Below, piece after piece: positions 34,837-42,965 of a stretch of 64,000 nt of DNA; position 1 is the stretch's first letter; every line of letters begins with the position of its first letter. The DNA lies in assembly GCF_000744375.1 (NCBI RefSeq), contig NZ_JQLU01000005.1, positions 558,001-622,000 of the forward strand, given 5' to 3'. The notes under the pieces are model-generated. The model made no database searches. It worked only from the letters and a program-made list of their open reading frames with translations, and was not told the DNA's origin. This DNA comes from Carnobacterium gallinarum DSM 4847 (GTDB taxonomy: Bacteria > Bacillota > Bacilli > Lactobacillales > Carnobacteriaceae). Made by a program: the position numbers and the translations under genes.

Positions 34837-35619
34837 CTAGCTTTTACGATTTAAATAAGTTGTTACTTGACCATCTACTTGACGTTCAAAGTTAATTGGT
34901 TCACCCAAAAAAGCACTTAATGATTCTTTGGTGAGTAAATCGTGAGTTGCTCCTTTGGCAACTATTTGACCTTCTTTTAGCAATAACATTTTATCAAAAC
35001 AAGGCAATAGTTCTTCTGTATGATGCGTAATATATAACAAGGTCGTCATGGGCGAATTTTTTGCAATTTCTTCAATATGATTTAACAAATTTCGCTTTGC
35101 AACTAAATCCAAGCCGGTGCAAGGTTCATCCAAAATCAATAATTTGGGCTGGGCCATCAAGGCTCGAGCAATTAAAATTAGTTGACGTTGCCCCTGAGAA
35201 CATATTTCATAGCCCTTACCAATCAAATGCGCTCCGCCAGATAAACGTAATTGTTCTTTGGCCGTCTCCATTAATTCTTCCGTTGCTTTAACATGGAGAC
35301 CAATCGTAGCAAAACGTCCACTAGCAACAATTTCCTCTGCTGTTTCATGTTCATATAGGCGCTGTTGTAAGGCCGAACTAACCCAACCGATAGATTGTCT
35401 TAAATCAGGCAAAGAAGTTTGACCAAATACTTGATCGAACACTGTTATTTTCCCTTCACTTGCCCACATGTAGCCATTAATTAATTGCATTAAAGTCGTT
35501 TTCCCTGAACCATTTAGACCTAGTATGCCCCAACGTTCTCCGGCTTTTACTTGCCAGTTAATCTCTTTTAAAATCCAATTATTTTGTCTTTTAAACCACA
35601 CATCTTCAAATTCAAACAT
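34837..35619 (-). CDS. ABC transporter ATP-binding protein, YlmA-like
   Basis: 260 residues, one ATPase domain. Walker A GLNGSGKTT (near 36), a divergent signature CSQGQRQL instead of LSGGQ, Walker B LLILDEPCTGLD and a switch His in YITHHTEE. This form matches the YlmA/ModF-like lone ATPases. No permease gene is adjacent, so either its membrane partner lies elsewhere or it has a non-transport role. Strong GGGGGAG site. Confidence 0.87.
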   Translation of the reverse strand: MFEFEDVWFKRQNNWILKEINWQVKAGERWGILGLNGSGKTTLMQLINGYMWASEGKITVFDQVFGQTSLPDLRQSIGWVSSALQQRLYEHETAEEIVASGRFATIGLHVKATEELMETAKEQLRLSGGAHLIGKGYEICSQGQRQLILIARALMAQPKLLILDEPCTGLDLVAKRNLLNHIEEIAKNSPMTTLLYITHHTEELLPCFDKMLLLKEGQIVAKGATHDLLTKESLSAFLGEPINFERQVDGQVTTYLNRKS

Positions 35620-35769
35620 CCTATCTCCCCCGAGTTCTCAATTTGTTAAAACCATTATTATCAGAGTACCACATAACTGAAGCGACTAATAATAGTTTCT
35701 TACATACTTAGTATCCTAAAAGAATACAGCGAGTCGGATAACATTATCAGTTTAATAAACTACTAAAAA

Positions 35770-35811
35770 ACCATAAAAAATCAACATTCGCTAAAATAGA
35801 TTTCTTATGGT
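35770..35811 (-). terminator. Terminator after the DUF3139 gene
   Basis: Arms ACCATAA (35770-35776) and TTATGGT (35805-35811) with further inner pairing, followed by TTTTTT on the minus strand. Confidence 0.8.
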
Positions 35812-35860
35812 TGATACTGTTTAAACTAGCTATCCCACTTACACATAATTGGTAAGAATG

Positions 35861-36226
35861 TTATTGATTAAATTCATTTAAAGGCGGGTATTTTAACTTC
35901 TGCATTTCAGCATTGGACAGACCACTACCACCCCAATATTTCTGTTGTATATCTTTTTGTAATTCTTTATAAGCTTGAACTGTTACAGTACCTTTTTCAT
36001 AATGGTATTCATAATAACTATCTGGTTCATCTTTGACGGACACTAGGAGATTATAACCACCTAATTTCCAATCTTTTTGAAATTCTTTAATAAGAATTTC
36101 ATTTTCTGTTATTCCTTGTTGGTCCATATAGCTATTTATAGAAACCTCAGCTTTATTTTTATTTACTAGTACCACCAAGAAAAAAAGTAAACCTATAGTT
36201 ATTAAAATTATAATATATTTTTTCAT
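35861..36226 (-). CDS. DUF3139 membrane-anchored protein
   Basis: 121 residues. One N-terminal membrane segment (YIIILITIGLLFFLVVLV) and an extracellular alpha/beta part that fits DUF3139, a family of small exported proteins in Firmicutes with no known function. The KDEPDSYYEYHY region near residue 66 is the typical conserved part. GGGAG site, 10 bases behind a gene for a secreted 131-residue protein. The two likely act together outside the membrane. Confidence 0.8.
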   Translation of the reverse strand: MKKYIIILITIGLLFFLVVLVNKNKAEVSINSYMDQQGITENEILIKEFQKDWKLGGYNLLVSVKDEPDSYYEYHYEKGTVTVQAYKELQKDIQQKYWGGSGLSNAEMQKLKYPPLNEFNQ

Positions 36227-36236
36227 ATTCTACTCC

Positions 36237-36632
36237 CTAGTACGTTTTAACTAACACAGGTTTGTATGAAAGCGTAAAATGATCAATTAATCCATATGGT
36301 GAAACAATTCCTACTGAACTAGTTCCATTAGCCCAACCACGTGATTCGATTGCAATTTCTTCTGGAAATTGCCCAAAATTATTTGATTTAAGCCAATCTG
36401 AGTATGATAAAGAATTTTCTAAAACTGATTCATTCTTTCCATCTTTAAAAACTTTTTCAAACTCTTCATTCTCTACAATCCACTGCTCTAACGAAAGTTG
36501 ATTAGAGTCAATGTATCCATCTTGAACCCCCTCATAGTAAAGAGATTGATAATCTATATTCTCTGCTGCTGCATATTGTCCTCCACACAATAATCCAAGT
36601 ACCATTCCCATAAAAACTACTAATTTTTTCAT
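36237..36632 (-). CDS. Secreted protein of unknown function
   Basis: 131 residues with a clear signal peptide (MKKLVVFMGMVLGLLCGG...AAA, cleavage likely before ENIDYQ). The mature part is acidic and rich in Tyr and Trp (LEQWIVENEEFE, YSDWLKSN, RGWANGTSS) and contains no cysteine. I do not recognise a family. TTAGGAG site. It is the first of a two-gene unit with the DUF3139 gene and has its own upstream region. Confidence 0.75.
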   Translation of the reverse strand: MKKLVVFMGMVLGLLCGGQYAAAENIDYQSLYYEGVQDGYIDSNQLSLEQWIVENEEFEKVFKDGKNESVLENSLSYSDWLKSNNFGQFPEEIAIESRGWANGTSSVGIVSPYGLIDHFTLSYKPVLVKTY

Positions 36633-36779
36633 TGTCTCACTCCTAAAATTGAATTTTAGACATTATGTACTAGCTATAATAAGCATAACATATCTATTTA
36701 AAAACAAAAATATTATTTTGTAACATTATAAAAATATAAAAATAAAATAACTGAAAAAATTATTAATATAACAAAAAAA

Positions 36780-36814
36780 GATGCTACCGACTCAACTAAA
36801 GAGTCTCTAGCATC
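36780..36814 (-). terminator. Terminator after the YwnB-like oxidoreductase gene
   Basis: Arms GATGCTA (36780-36786) and TAGCATC (36808-36814) with inner GACTC/GAGTC, then seven Ts on the minus strand. Confidence 0.9.
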
Positions 36815-36837
36815 AATTTATTTTAAGTTACGATTAA

Positions 36838-37473
36838 TTATTTTGAAACTACAGTAAAACGTTGATTTATATGTTTTCCTTGTTCGGCTTCATCAATTAA
36901 TGCAATCGCATAGTCTGCATATGAAATCTCGCTTTCACCTGCTCCATTAACTAATAAATTTTCTTCTCCTGCTGTATAACTGCCTGTGCGTTCTGCATCT
37001 GGCAAGAACATTGCTGATGGGCTTAAATAAGTCCAAGTTACATCAGATACTGTTTTTAATGTATTCAAAGCTATCCCCATACTATTAGAAGTTGGTTTAT
37101 AAGCATCTGGAAATCCTGGTGTATCCATCAAACGAACCGTTTGTTCTGGATCAACATACAAGCTTCCAGCCCCACCAACTACCATTAAACGAGGTGCTTT
37201 ATGACCTTTTAAGAGATCCGTTAAATGCGCTAACGTAGTTTGATGCATTTCTTCTTCACCATCAGGTGCATTAAAAGCATCAACTAAAATATCTAGCTCT
37301 TTTACATCATCATAGCTAAGTTCTAGAATATCACGTTCTAAAACAGTAACTTTAGTATCTGTAATTTTAGCTGCATTACGAACAATAGCCGTTACTTCAT
37401 GACCTCGTGACACAGCTTCTTTCAAAATAAAATTACCTGATTTTCCACTTGCTCCAATAATACCAATTTTCAT
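36838..37473 (-). CDS. NAD(P)-binding oxidoreductase, YwnB-like (atypical SDR)
   Basis: 211 residues. The Rossmann motif GIIGASGKSGNFILKEAVSRG begins at residue 3. The protein lacks the Tyr-x3-Lys catalytic pair of classical SDRs and matches the NAD(P)H-binding YwnB/NmrA-like group, probably a flavin- or quinone-type reductase or a redox sensor. The neighbouring gene encodes an Rrf2 regulator, the same pair as ywnA-ywnB in B. subtilis. An operator identical to that of the regulator lies just before the gene, so it is very likely its target. Confidence 0.87.
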   Translation of the reverse strand: MKIGIIGASGKSGNFILKEAVSRGHEVTAIVRNAAKITDTKVTVLERDILELSYDDVKELDILVDAFNAPDGEEEMHQTTLAHLTDLLKGHKAPRLMVVGGAGSLYVDPEQTVRLMDTPGFPDAYKPTSNSMGIALNTLKTVSDVTWTYLSPSAMFLPDAERTGSYTAGEENLLVNGAGESEISYADYAIALIDEAEQGKHINQRFTVVSK

Positions 37474-37496
37474 CTAAAATTCCTCCTAATTCTTTT

Positions 37497-37517
37497 TTGT
37501 AACTACGAAAGTTACAA
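37497..37517 (-). promoter_or_regulatory. Rrf2 operator before the oxidoreductase gene
   Basis: Perfect inverted repeat TTGTAACT-N5-AGTTACAA, just downstream of an AT-rich -10 region and before the ribosome site. The same half-sites and spacing occur in the promoter of the Rrf2 gene 510 bases away. Confidence 0.75.
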
Positions 37518-37576
37518 TACGTATATAATAAAAAGGCGAACAACTTGCTCAACCTTACTAAAACCATCCTCTACAT

Positions 37577-38008
37577 CTAAGCCAATTGATCATGCTTTTG
37601 AAGCTTATCTAAGATATCTGCCAAAGTTTCATTACCTAGCTCGTTAATTAAAGCTTTTTCAGCATTAGACATACTTTCTTCTAAAGCACTCTGAATGTTT
37701 CTTCCAATAATACAATCTGGATTTGTATTTTGATGAAGACTAAACAGCTTACTCTCTGCCGGTGTCACAGCCTGATAAATAGCTGACAAGCTGATTTCAC
37801 TTGGCTCCTTAATTAAAGAAATACCACCAATCCCTGGTGCTGAATTCACCATTCCCGCCTTCTTTAGCAAACCAACTACACGCCGAATAACAACTGGATT
37901 CGTATTCACACTACCTGCAATAAAATCTGAATATATTGTCATTTGACGATTCAACGCTAACAAAGATAACACATGAACAGCTACTGGAAATTTAGTTGAA
38001 ATACTCAT
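37577..38008 (-). CDS. Rrf2-family transcriptional regulator, YwnA-like
   Basis: 143 residues. A winged helix occupies the first 75 residues (FPVAVHVLSLLAL, SDFIAGSVNTNPVVIRRVV as recognition helix, GIGGISLIKEP as wing). A single conserved Cys in NPDCIIGRNI replaces the three-Cys cluster of iron-sulfur Rrf2 proteins, so it is more likely a thiol or ligand sensor like YwnA/CymR relatives. GAGAGGAAG site. It overlaps its own operator by promoter position and is divergent from nothing; the oxidoreductase gene follows 103 bases downstream. Confidence 0.87.
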   Translation of the reverse strand: MSISTKFPVAVHVLSLLALNRQMTIYSDFIAGSVNTNPVVIRRVVGLLKKAGMVNSAPGIGGISLIKEPSEISLSAIYQAVTPAESKLFSLHQNTNPDCIIGRNIQSALEESMSNAEKALINELGNETLADILDKLQKHDQLA

Positions 38009-38028
38009 AACAACTCTTCCTCTCTATC

Positions 38029-38064
38029 TGTAACTATTATAGTTACAAAAAACTTTTTTGTCAA
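38029..38064 (-). promoter_or_regulatory. Autoregulated promoter of the Rrf2 gene
   Basis: Consensus promoter TTGACA (38059-38064), 17-base spacer, TATAAT (38036-38041). The inverted repeat TGTAACT-N5-AGTTACA (38029-38047) covers the -10 box. The match to the repeat at 37497-37517 makes autorepression highly likely. Confidence 0.82.
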
Positions 38065-38070
38065 CAATAA

Positions 38071-38107
38071 AATAAGCTTTTATCAACTAAATGACCAAAA
38101 GCTTATT
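38071..38107 (-). terminator. Terminator of the first 65-residue paralogue
   Basis: Arms AATAAGCTTTT and AAAAGCTTATT with a T-rich tail on the minus strand, directly after the gene. Confidence 0.7.
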
Positions 38108-38127
38108 AGCGACTTCTCTTTAATTGC

Positions 38128-38325
38128 TTAAATCCGTTCATTTGCAGCAATTAACTCAAAAATTGATTCTGTATGACTTGTAATAAAATGATACGCAGTT
38201 GGCTCATTTTTTAATTCTACTACTTTAAACTGATCATCTTCTTTTAGCATATGAAAAGTAAATTTTGTTGTCACTTTTTGACGTCCTAAAAATTCATTTA
38301 ATTCTTCTGCATTCATTTTATTCAT
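38128..38325 (-). CDS. Small hypothetical protein, paralogue 1 (65 aa)
   Basis: Starts MNKMNAEELNEFLGRQKVTT and continues KFTFHM, then KNEPTAYHFI. It is clearly related to the 65-residue protein encoded at 38613-38810: the same length and about half of the residues identical. No signal or membrane segment; mixed alpha/beta, acidic. GAGGCGG site. I do not recognise a family. The tandem pair, each with its own terminator, suggests a duplicated single-gene unit with separate control. Confidence 0.75.
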   Translation of the reverse strand: MNKMNAEELNEFLGRQKVTTKFTFHMLKEDDQFKVVELKNEPTAYHFITSHTESIFELIAANERI

Positions 38326-38578
38326 CTGTTATTCCGCCTCTCGATTTGCATTCTTTGATTTGATACTACTATAACACAGATTTTATTTTTACACTTCTGT
38401 TTTAATACAATTTTTTGTAGTAATTTTTTCAATTGTCAAATTTCAGACATATTTGTTCATTTATTCACAATGTATTCCTTTTTATTATTCATTAATCAAA
38501 AAAACCTTTTATACAGCACATTAAATTTACCAATAGTTTTCAAAAAATGCTCAAACAATCACAAAATAACATAAAAAA

Positions 38579-38603
38579 AGACTATGCTTTTAAAACATAG
38601 TCT
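38579..38603 (-). terminator. Terminator of the second 65-residue paralogue
   Basis: Arms AGACTATG (38579-38586) and CATAGTCT (38596-38603), then seven Ts on the minus strand. Confidence 0.88.
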
Positions 38604-38612
38604 ACTATTTTA

Positions 38613-38810
38613 TTAAAGTAACTCATTTGCATCCGTTAATTCAAATGTTGCTTCTGCATTTTCTTCAATAAAGGTATAAGCCTCTGGTTCATTTTTTAAT
38701 GAAATTACAATCATAAAATTATCAGGATTTACCATGTTAAATGTAAATTTCGTTGTTTCCTTTTGACGTTTTAAAAATTCTGTTATCTCTTCTGCTGTCA
38801 TTTGATTCAT
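38613..38810 (-). CDS. Small hypothetical protein, paralogue 2 (65 aa)
   Basis: Starts MNQMTAEEITEFLKRQKETT, then KFTFNM, LKNEPEAYTFIEENAEATFE. The pattern M-[NK]-x-M-x-AEE-x-x-EFL-x-RQK-x-TTKFTF is shared with paralogue 1, and conservation continues in KNEP-x-AY. GGAGG lies 6 bases from the ATG. Cytoplasmic and acidic; function unknown. About 290 AT-rich bases without a gene separate the two copies. Confidence 0.77.
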   Translation of the reverse strand: MNQMTAEEITEFLKRQKETTKFTFNMVNPDNFMIVISLKNEPEAYTFIEENAEATFELTDANELL

Positions 38811-38925
38811 AGAAATCCTCCAACCTTTCTGTGTATAAAGCGTTTTCTTTTTTGGTTACTTCTTAATATAACACAACTTTACAGATATATCCTAGTATTT
38901 AGTTTCTAGCCACAGAAAAAACTCT

Positions 38926-39033
38926 CTAAAAAGAGCATTTCTTCAATCCTATATCTGATACTTTAAATAGATAACAGAGATACATACCAATAGCAGCACC
39001 TATAAAGCCTACTAATTGATTTTCAAATAAGGA
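38926..39033 (-). pseudogene. Possible remnant of a membrane protein
   Basis: Between yabA and the 65-residue gene, a minus-strand frame reads ...ENQLVGFIGAAIGMYLCYLF and ends KKCSF at a TAG (38926-38928). It looks like one membrane helix, but it begins right after a stop codon without a start or ribosome site. It may be the tail of a lost gene. The rest of 38811-39096 shows nothing else. Confidence 0.25.
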
Positions 39034-39096
39034 TCAAAGATTTTTTGCTTTTTCTCCCCCTATCAAAAGAGATCTATACACCAAATTAAGCAAAAA

Positions 39097-39125
39097 ACTT
39101 CAAGCAAGATTCCCCTGCTTGAAGT
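39097..39125 (-). terminator. Terminator after yabA
   Basis: Perfect 10-base arms ACTTCAAGCA (39097-39106) and TGCTTGAAGT (39116-39125), followed by TTTTTT on the minus strand. Confidence 0.93.
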
Positions 39126-39145
39126 CCAATTTATTAGTTTAAACT

Positions 39146-39490
39146 TTACTTTCTTTCTCCATAGATAACATCCAAACAAAATGCACATGGTTCATCATCA
39201 ACTCGACGAGAGCCATAAAAGACGTTACAGACATGAAAGCCATCTTCATATAACTTTTCCAAATTCATACGGGATTTAGTCATCTCAGGCTCAATCACTT
39301 CTTCATCAACCTGTTTTTGCTTTTCAATATCACTTAAACGATCTCTTAGATGCTGATTCTCAATACGTAAAATAGCATTTTCTTCTACCAATTCTTCTAC
39401 TCCAGTTTTAAGTGCAGTAATTTGGCGTAATGTAGCATCAGTATCTAATTCTAATTTGGTAAAACTATCATACAAAGTTCTTTTATCCAT
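39146..39490 (-). CDS. yabA: Replication initiation control protein YabA
   Basis: 114 residues. The N-terminal 60 are a coiled coil that forms the tetramer ([17 protein letters not shown] onward). The C-terminus has the zinc site with HVC near residue 88 and CAFC near 103. It binds DnaA and DnaN and limits re-initiation of chromosome replication. The usual position between ricT and yabB is only partly kept here: yabB is about 4.5 kb further on, with accessory genes inserted between. Confidence 0.95.
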   Translation of the reverse strand: MDKRTLYDSFTKLELDTDATLRQITALKTGVEELVEENAILRIENQHLRDRLSDIEKQKQVDEEVIEPEMTKSRMNLEKLYEDGFHVCNVFYGSRRVDDEPCAFCLDVIYGERK

Positions 39491-39551
39491 GCGTCCTCAC
39501 CTACTTTTTTTATATGAACTTTTCTAAGAATTAAGTGTAACAGTCTTCCCA

Positions 39552-40364
39552 TTATTGACTTGCTAAAGCTTCATTTAGTTCATCCATCGTGTATTCTAAA
39601 GGCGTTTCTCGACCTTTCAAACGCACTTTAATAATTCGATTAAGTAGATTTAAACCAATAACAGTACCTTCACCATCTGGTGTAACTACTTTCTTTCCAT
39701 AATCTGGTAATTCACGTTTAGCTGCTTCGTATTCATCATTCTCATATTTCAAACAGCACATCAAACGACCACACAAACCAGAGATTTTTGTCGGATTTAA
39801 TGAAAGATTTTGATCTTTCGCCATCTTAATAGAAACAGGCATAAAATCACCTAAGAACGTTGAACAACACAGCATCCGACCACAGGGACCAATCCCTCCC
39901 AATAGCTTCGCTTCATCACGAACACCAATCTGACGTAATTCAATTCGTGTTTTAAAAATACTAGCTAAATCCTTAACTAATTCTCGAAAGTCAACTCGAC
40001 CTTCTGCACTAAAATTAAAGACCATCTTGCTACGATCGAAAGTATATTCAACATTAATCAGTTTCATTTCTAGCTTATGTTGAGCAATTTTTTCAGTAGC
40101 AATCTCATATGCTTTAGTTGCATCCTGTTTATTTTGTTTTTCTTTATCAAAATCTTTTTCAGTTGCAACACTGTTAATGGGTTTCAAAGGATGAATTAAA
40201 TCTTCCTCTAAAACTTCTTTTTTATCTATCACAACACTGCCGATTTCGACACTATGCTGCGTTTCTACAACTACTCGGTCACCAACACTACACTCCCAAA
40301 CACCAGGAGAAAAGTAATAAATTGTGCCAGCATGTTTAAATCTAACACCAATTACGGTTTTCAT
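39552..40364 (-). CDS. ricT: RicT/YaaT, PSP1-domain protein
   Basis: 270 residues. The PSP1 domain carries cysteine pairs CGRMLCC and CGRLMCC near 160-200, known in the B. subtilis Ric complex to take part in Fe-S cluster binding. There RicT with RicA/RicF (YmcA, YlbF) directs RNase Y cleavage of mRNA and affects biofilm and competence. GTGAGGG site. It is directly downstream of holB, as in most Firmicutes. Confidence 0.94.
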   Translation of the reverse strand: MKTVIGVRFKHAGTIYYFSPGVWECSVGDRVVVETQHSVEIGSVVIDKKEVLEEDLIHPLKPINSVATEKDFDKEKQNKQDATKAYEIATEKIAQHKLEMKLINVEYTFDRSKMVFNFSAEGRVDFRELVKDLASIFKTRIELRQIGVRDEAKLLGGIGPCGRMLCCSTFLGDFMPVSIKMAKDQNLSLNPTKISGLCGRLMCCLKYENDEYEAAKRELPDYGKKVVTPDGEGTVIGLNLLNRIIKVRLKGRETPLEYTMDELNEALASQ

Positions 40365-40387
40365 GAACGTTCCCTCACACTCCGGCT

Positions 40388-41398
40388 TTATCTTGTTTTT
40401 ACGGGAGATACACTCATTAATAGAAGGACCATTTGTTCAAATACACCTTGAGCAGAAACATTGCTTTCCAGTTTTTTCTTACTGAACAAAATCGTTTCGA
40501 TTGCCTGAGTAATATCTTTTCCTCGACTTTGCGCCAGAAACTCCTGTAAATTTTTTTGATATTGAGGATAGGCTAATAAATCAACGGAACCATATAAAAG
40601 CATCAACGCATCTCGATAAGCCAATAACAATAATTCAAAAATTAACAGTTGTTGCTCACGTTCTTTAAAGTGAGGCATCACATCTGTTTGAACAAAAATA
40701 AAAGCCTGTTTTTCATTTTGAGAAATTAATTGAAACCATTTCCAAATAATTCCCCTAGATTCATTAAACCACTCATTGCGATTCATTTCAACTGCTGTTT
40801 CTAAACTATTTGTTAAATGTACCAATAATGAACCTTGATTTTCACTAATATCAGATTTTTGCAGTTCATTTAATAGCATTTTTTTCGATAATGGAGAAAA
40901 ATGCACTAATTGACAGCGGGATAAAATAGTCGGTAAAATACGTTGCTTAGCTGTTGTCAGTAGAAAAGCAATTACGGTTCCCTCTGGTTCTTCTAAAAAT
41001 TTTAGTAAACTATTCGCTGCTCCAATTGTCATTTTTTCGACATCTTCTACAATAAAAATCTTTTGACGACTTTCAACACCACTTTTAGAAAATTCGACTT
41101 TTAATTCTCTAACTTGATCCACTTTAATCGAAAGACCATCTGGCGCTAACTCAATCACATCAGGATGCTGATGTTCTAGAATTCGGGTACAATTCTGACA
41201 GTGACCACAAGGTAAATTATCTTCCTGTTTATTTAAACAAAAAACACCTTGTGCTAACCATAATGCCATCTCTTTTTTCCCAACTCCAGCAACGCCTTCA
41301 AAAAGGTAAGCATGAGCAAGTTGCCCATGCTTAAGATTTTGTTTAAATCGAGTAAAAAGCTGCGGTTGGAGCCATTCTAGATTTTGTTCATTTTCCAT
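40388..41398 (-). CDS. holB: DNA polymerase III delta' subunit
   Basis: 336 residues. The AAA+ clamp-loader subunit has the defective P-loop GVAGVGKKEM, a four-Cys zinc module (CLNKQEDNLPCGHCQNC) and the SRC motif in ILSRCQLVHF. With delta and tau it loads the beta clamp. Of several in-frame ATGs, 41398 has GAGG 8 bases upstream; the one at 41425 has no ribosome site. It lies between darA and ricT. Confidence 0.93.
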   Translation of the reverse strand: MENEQNLEWLQPQLFTRFKQNLKHGQLAHAYLFEGVAGVGKKEMALWLAQGVFCLNKQEDNLPCGHCQNCTRILEHQHPDVIELAPDGLSIKVDQVRELKVEFSKSGVESRQKIFIVEDVEKMTIGAANSLLKFLEEPEGTVIAFLLTTAKQRILPTILSRCQLVHFSPLSKKMLLNELQKSDISENQGSLLVHLTNSLETAVEMNRNEWFNESRGIIWKWFQLISQNEKQAFIFVQTDVMPHFKEREQQLLIFELLLLAYRDALMLLYGSVDLLAYPQYQKNLQEFLAQSRGKDITQAIETILFSKKKLESNVSAQGVFEQMVLLLMSVSPVKTR

Positions 41399-41427
41399 AC
41401 CCATAACCTCAGTTTCTTCTCTCATGA

Positions 41428-41757
41428 TTAAAATTGATGGAACTGATCAACTGGCATAACAAAGACAGTTGCACCACCAACTTGAACTTCAATCGGATAA
41501 GGCATATGTGTGTCCATTGAAACATCTAAACTAATTGGAGGCGTCATAAATTGTTCTCTTGCCTGACAAGTATCTTTAATAATATTCAGTACTTCCTGAA
41601 CACGTTCATCTTCAATCCCAACAATAAATGTCGTATTTCCTGCTTTTAAAAAGCCACCTGTTGTTGAAAGTTTAGTGGCACGAACTCCAGCATCCACAAA
41701 TTCATTTGATAAACGTCCGCTATCTTTATCTTGTACAATCGCTAGTACTAATTTCAT
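41428..41757 (-). CDS. darA: Cyclic-di-AMP receptor DarA/PstA (YaaQ)
   Basis: 109 residues, a PII-like trimeric protein that binds c-di-AMP. The start MKLVLAIVQDKDSGRLSNEF, then GVRATKLSTTGGFLKAGNTT and the late MPYPIEVQVGGATVFV are family signatures around the ligand pocket. The ATG at 41757 fits GAGAGAGG; a TTG three codons earlier is less likely. It lies between tmk and holB as in B. subtilis and Listeria. Confidence 0.93.
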   Translation of the reverse strand: MKLVLAIVQDKDSGRLSNEFVDAGVRATKLSTTGGFLKAGNTTFIVGIEDERVQEVLNIIKDTCQAREQFMTPPISLDVSMDTHMPYPIEVQVGGATVFVMPVDQFHQF

Positions 41758-41787
41758 TTTAATCAACCTCTCTCAATTTTATTTAGT

Positions 41788-42429
41788 TTAAAATCTTGTT
41801 GGAAATCGTTCCTTAATTAAATTAAAGCACGTTGTAACTACTTCTTCAATTGATCCTGCAGCATCAATTAATATAATTCGTTCTTGATTATCTTCCACTA
41901 AAGTTAAGTAGGCAGCACGAACTTGTTCATGAAATTCAAGTTTTTCTTGATCCAATCGGTCAAATTGACGTTCTTCCTTACTACGATTAATCCGCTCCAA
42001 ACCTACACTGGCTTCAATATCTAAATAAAGCGTTAAGTCTGGCTCAATTCCCTCTGTTGCAAATCGATTCATTTCAGCAACTTCTTGAATACCAATTCCA
42101 CGACCAGCACCTTGATAAACCAATGAACTATCCACAAAACGATCACAAATTAATAATGCTCCTCTTGCCAATGTTGGTTTAATTTTTTCTACTAAATGTT
42201 GTCTGCGAGATGCAGTATAAAGCAAAGCTTCTGTTCGAACATCCATTTCTGTATTCGCTGGATTTAAAATTAATTCGCGAATTTCTTCAGCAATTCGACT
42301 ACCGCCTGGCTCTCTAGTTGCAACAATATCAATTGTCATCGCGTCCTCAAGCCTTGGCAACAACTCCCGAAGTACACTCGTCTTACCAGCACCATCTGGA
42401 CCTTCAATCGTTATAAAAATACCTTCCAC
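41788..42429 (-). CDS. tmk: Thymidylate kinase
   Basis: 213 residues. P-loop EGPDGAGKTSVL, the DR-containing motif ICDRFVDSSLVYQGAGRG and a LID region RINRSKEERQFDRL. It phosphorylates dTMP to dTDP. GTG start with AAGGGGTAGGG upstream. It heads the tmk-darA-holB-ricT-yabA operon, and no terminator is seen inside that run. Confidence 0.96.
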   Translation of the reverse strand: MEGIFITIEGPDGAGKTSVLRELLPRLEDAMTIDIVATREPGGSRIAEEIRELILNPANTEMDVRTEALLYTASRRQHLVEKIKPTLARGALLICDRFVDSSLVYQGAGRGIGIQEVAEMNRFATEGIEPDLTLYLDIEASVGLERINRSKEERQFDRLDQEKLEFHEQVRAAYLTLVEDNQERIILIDAAGSIEEVVTTCFNLIKERFPTRF

Positions 42430-42512
42430 TTTACCCTACCCCTTATCTTCTATATCTAATTCTTATTATACTTTATCCACACTTAACCGTCTAATTCTTC
42501 CGCCTCAAGAAT

Positions 42513-42902
42513 TTAATTTAACTGTAAAATCACCCAGAAACATAAAAAAATTAAACTACAGCCTCCACATAAAATAGCCAATTCTTTCAAAATACTCGGA
42601 CGTTTATTCACACCATCAGGAAAATTTTTATACTTTTCTTCCAAAAATCGGCTACGTCTAAGGAACCAAATTAAAAAAACAGCAATTGAAGTGATTCCAA
42701 TTAAAAGTAGACCATTTAAAATACTTTCCTTCTCTGATCCCGTCATGACTTTAATCATGATAATAGCGCCTGACAGTCCCGTAAAAAAACTCCAAAATGT
42801 AAAATTAATAACAAATAACGTTCGCCAATCAAATGTTGATTCTCGGCTATTTTCATCCATACGTCTAAATAATTCCTGAAAATCTCTGATTTTATCTAGC
42901 AA
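42513..42902 (-). CDS. Membrane protein of unknown function (129 aa)
   Basis: Three hydrophobic segments (FVINFTFWSFFTGLSGAIIMI, GLLLIGITSIAVFLIWFL, ELAILCGGCSLIFLCFWVIL) after a charged N-terminus. TTG start behind a perfect GGGGGAG site. It matches no family I know. It precedes tmk on the same strand, 83 bases away, and may share its transcript. Similar small three-helix proteins are common in Lactobacillales with no known role. Confidence 0.7.
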   Translation of the reverse strand: MLDKIRDFQELFRRMDENSRESTFDWRTLFVINFTFWSFFTGLSGAIIMIKVMTGSEKESILNGLLLIGITSIAVFLIWFLRRSRFLEEKYKNFPDGVNKRPSILKELAILCGGCSLIFLCFWVILQLN

Positions 42903-42965
42903 CTATGAACTCCCCCAATTTATACCCCTTAATAAAATAATGTTCTCCCCAAATTCACATTACAA

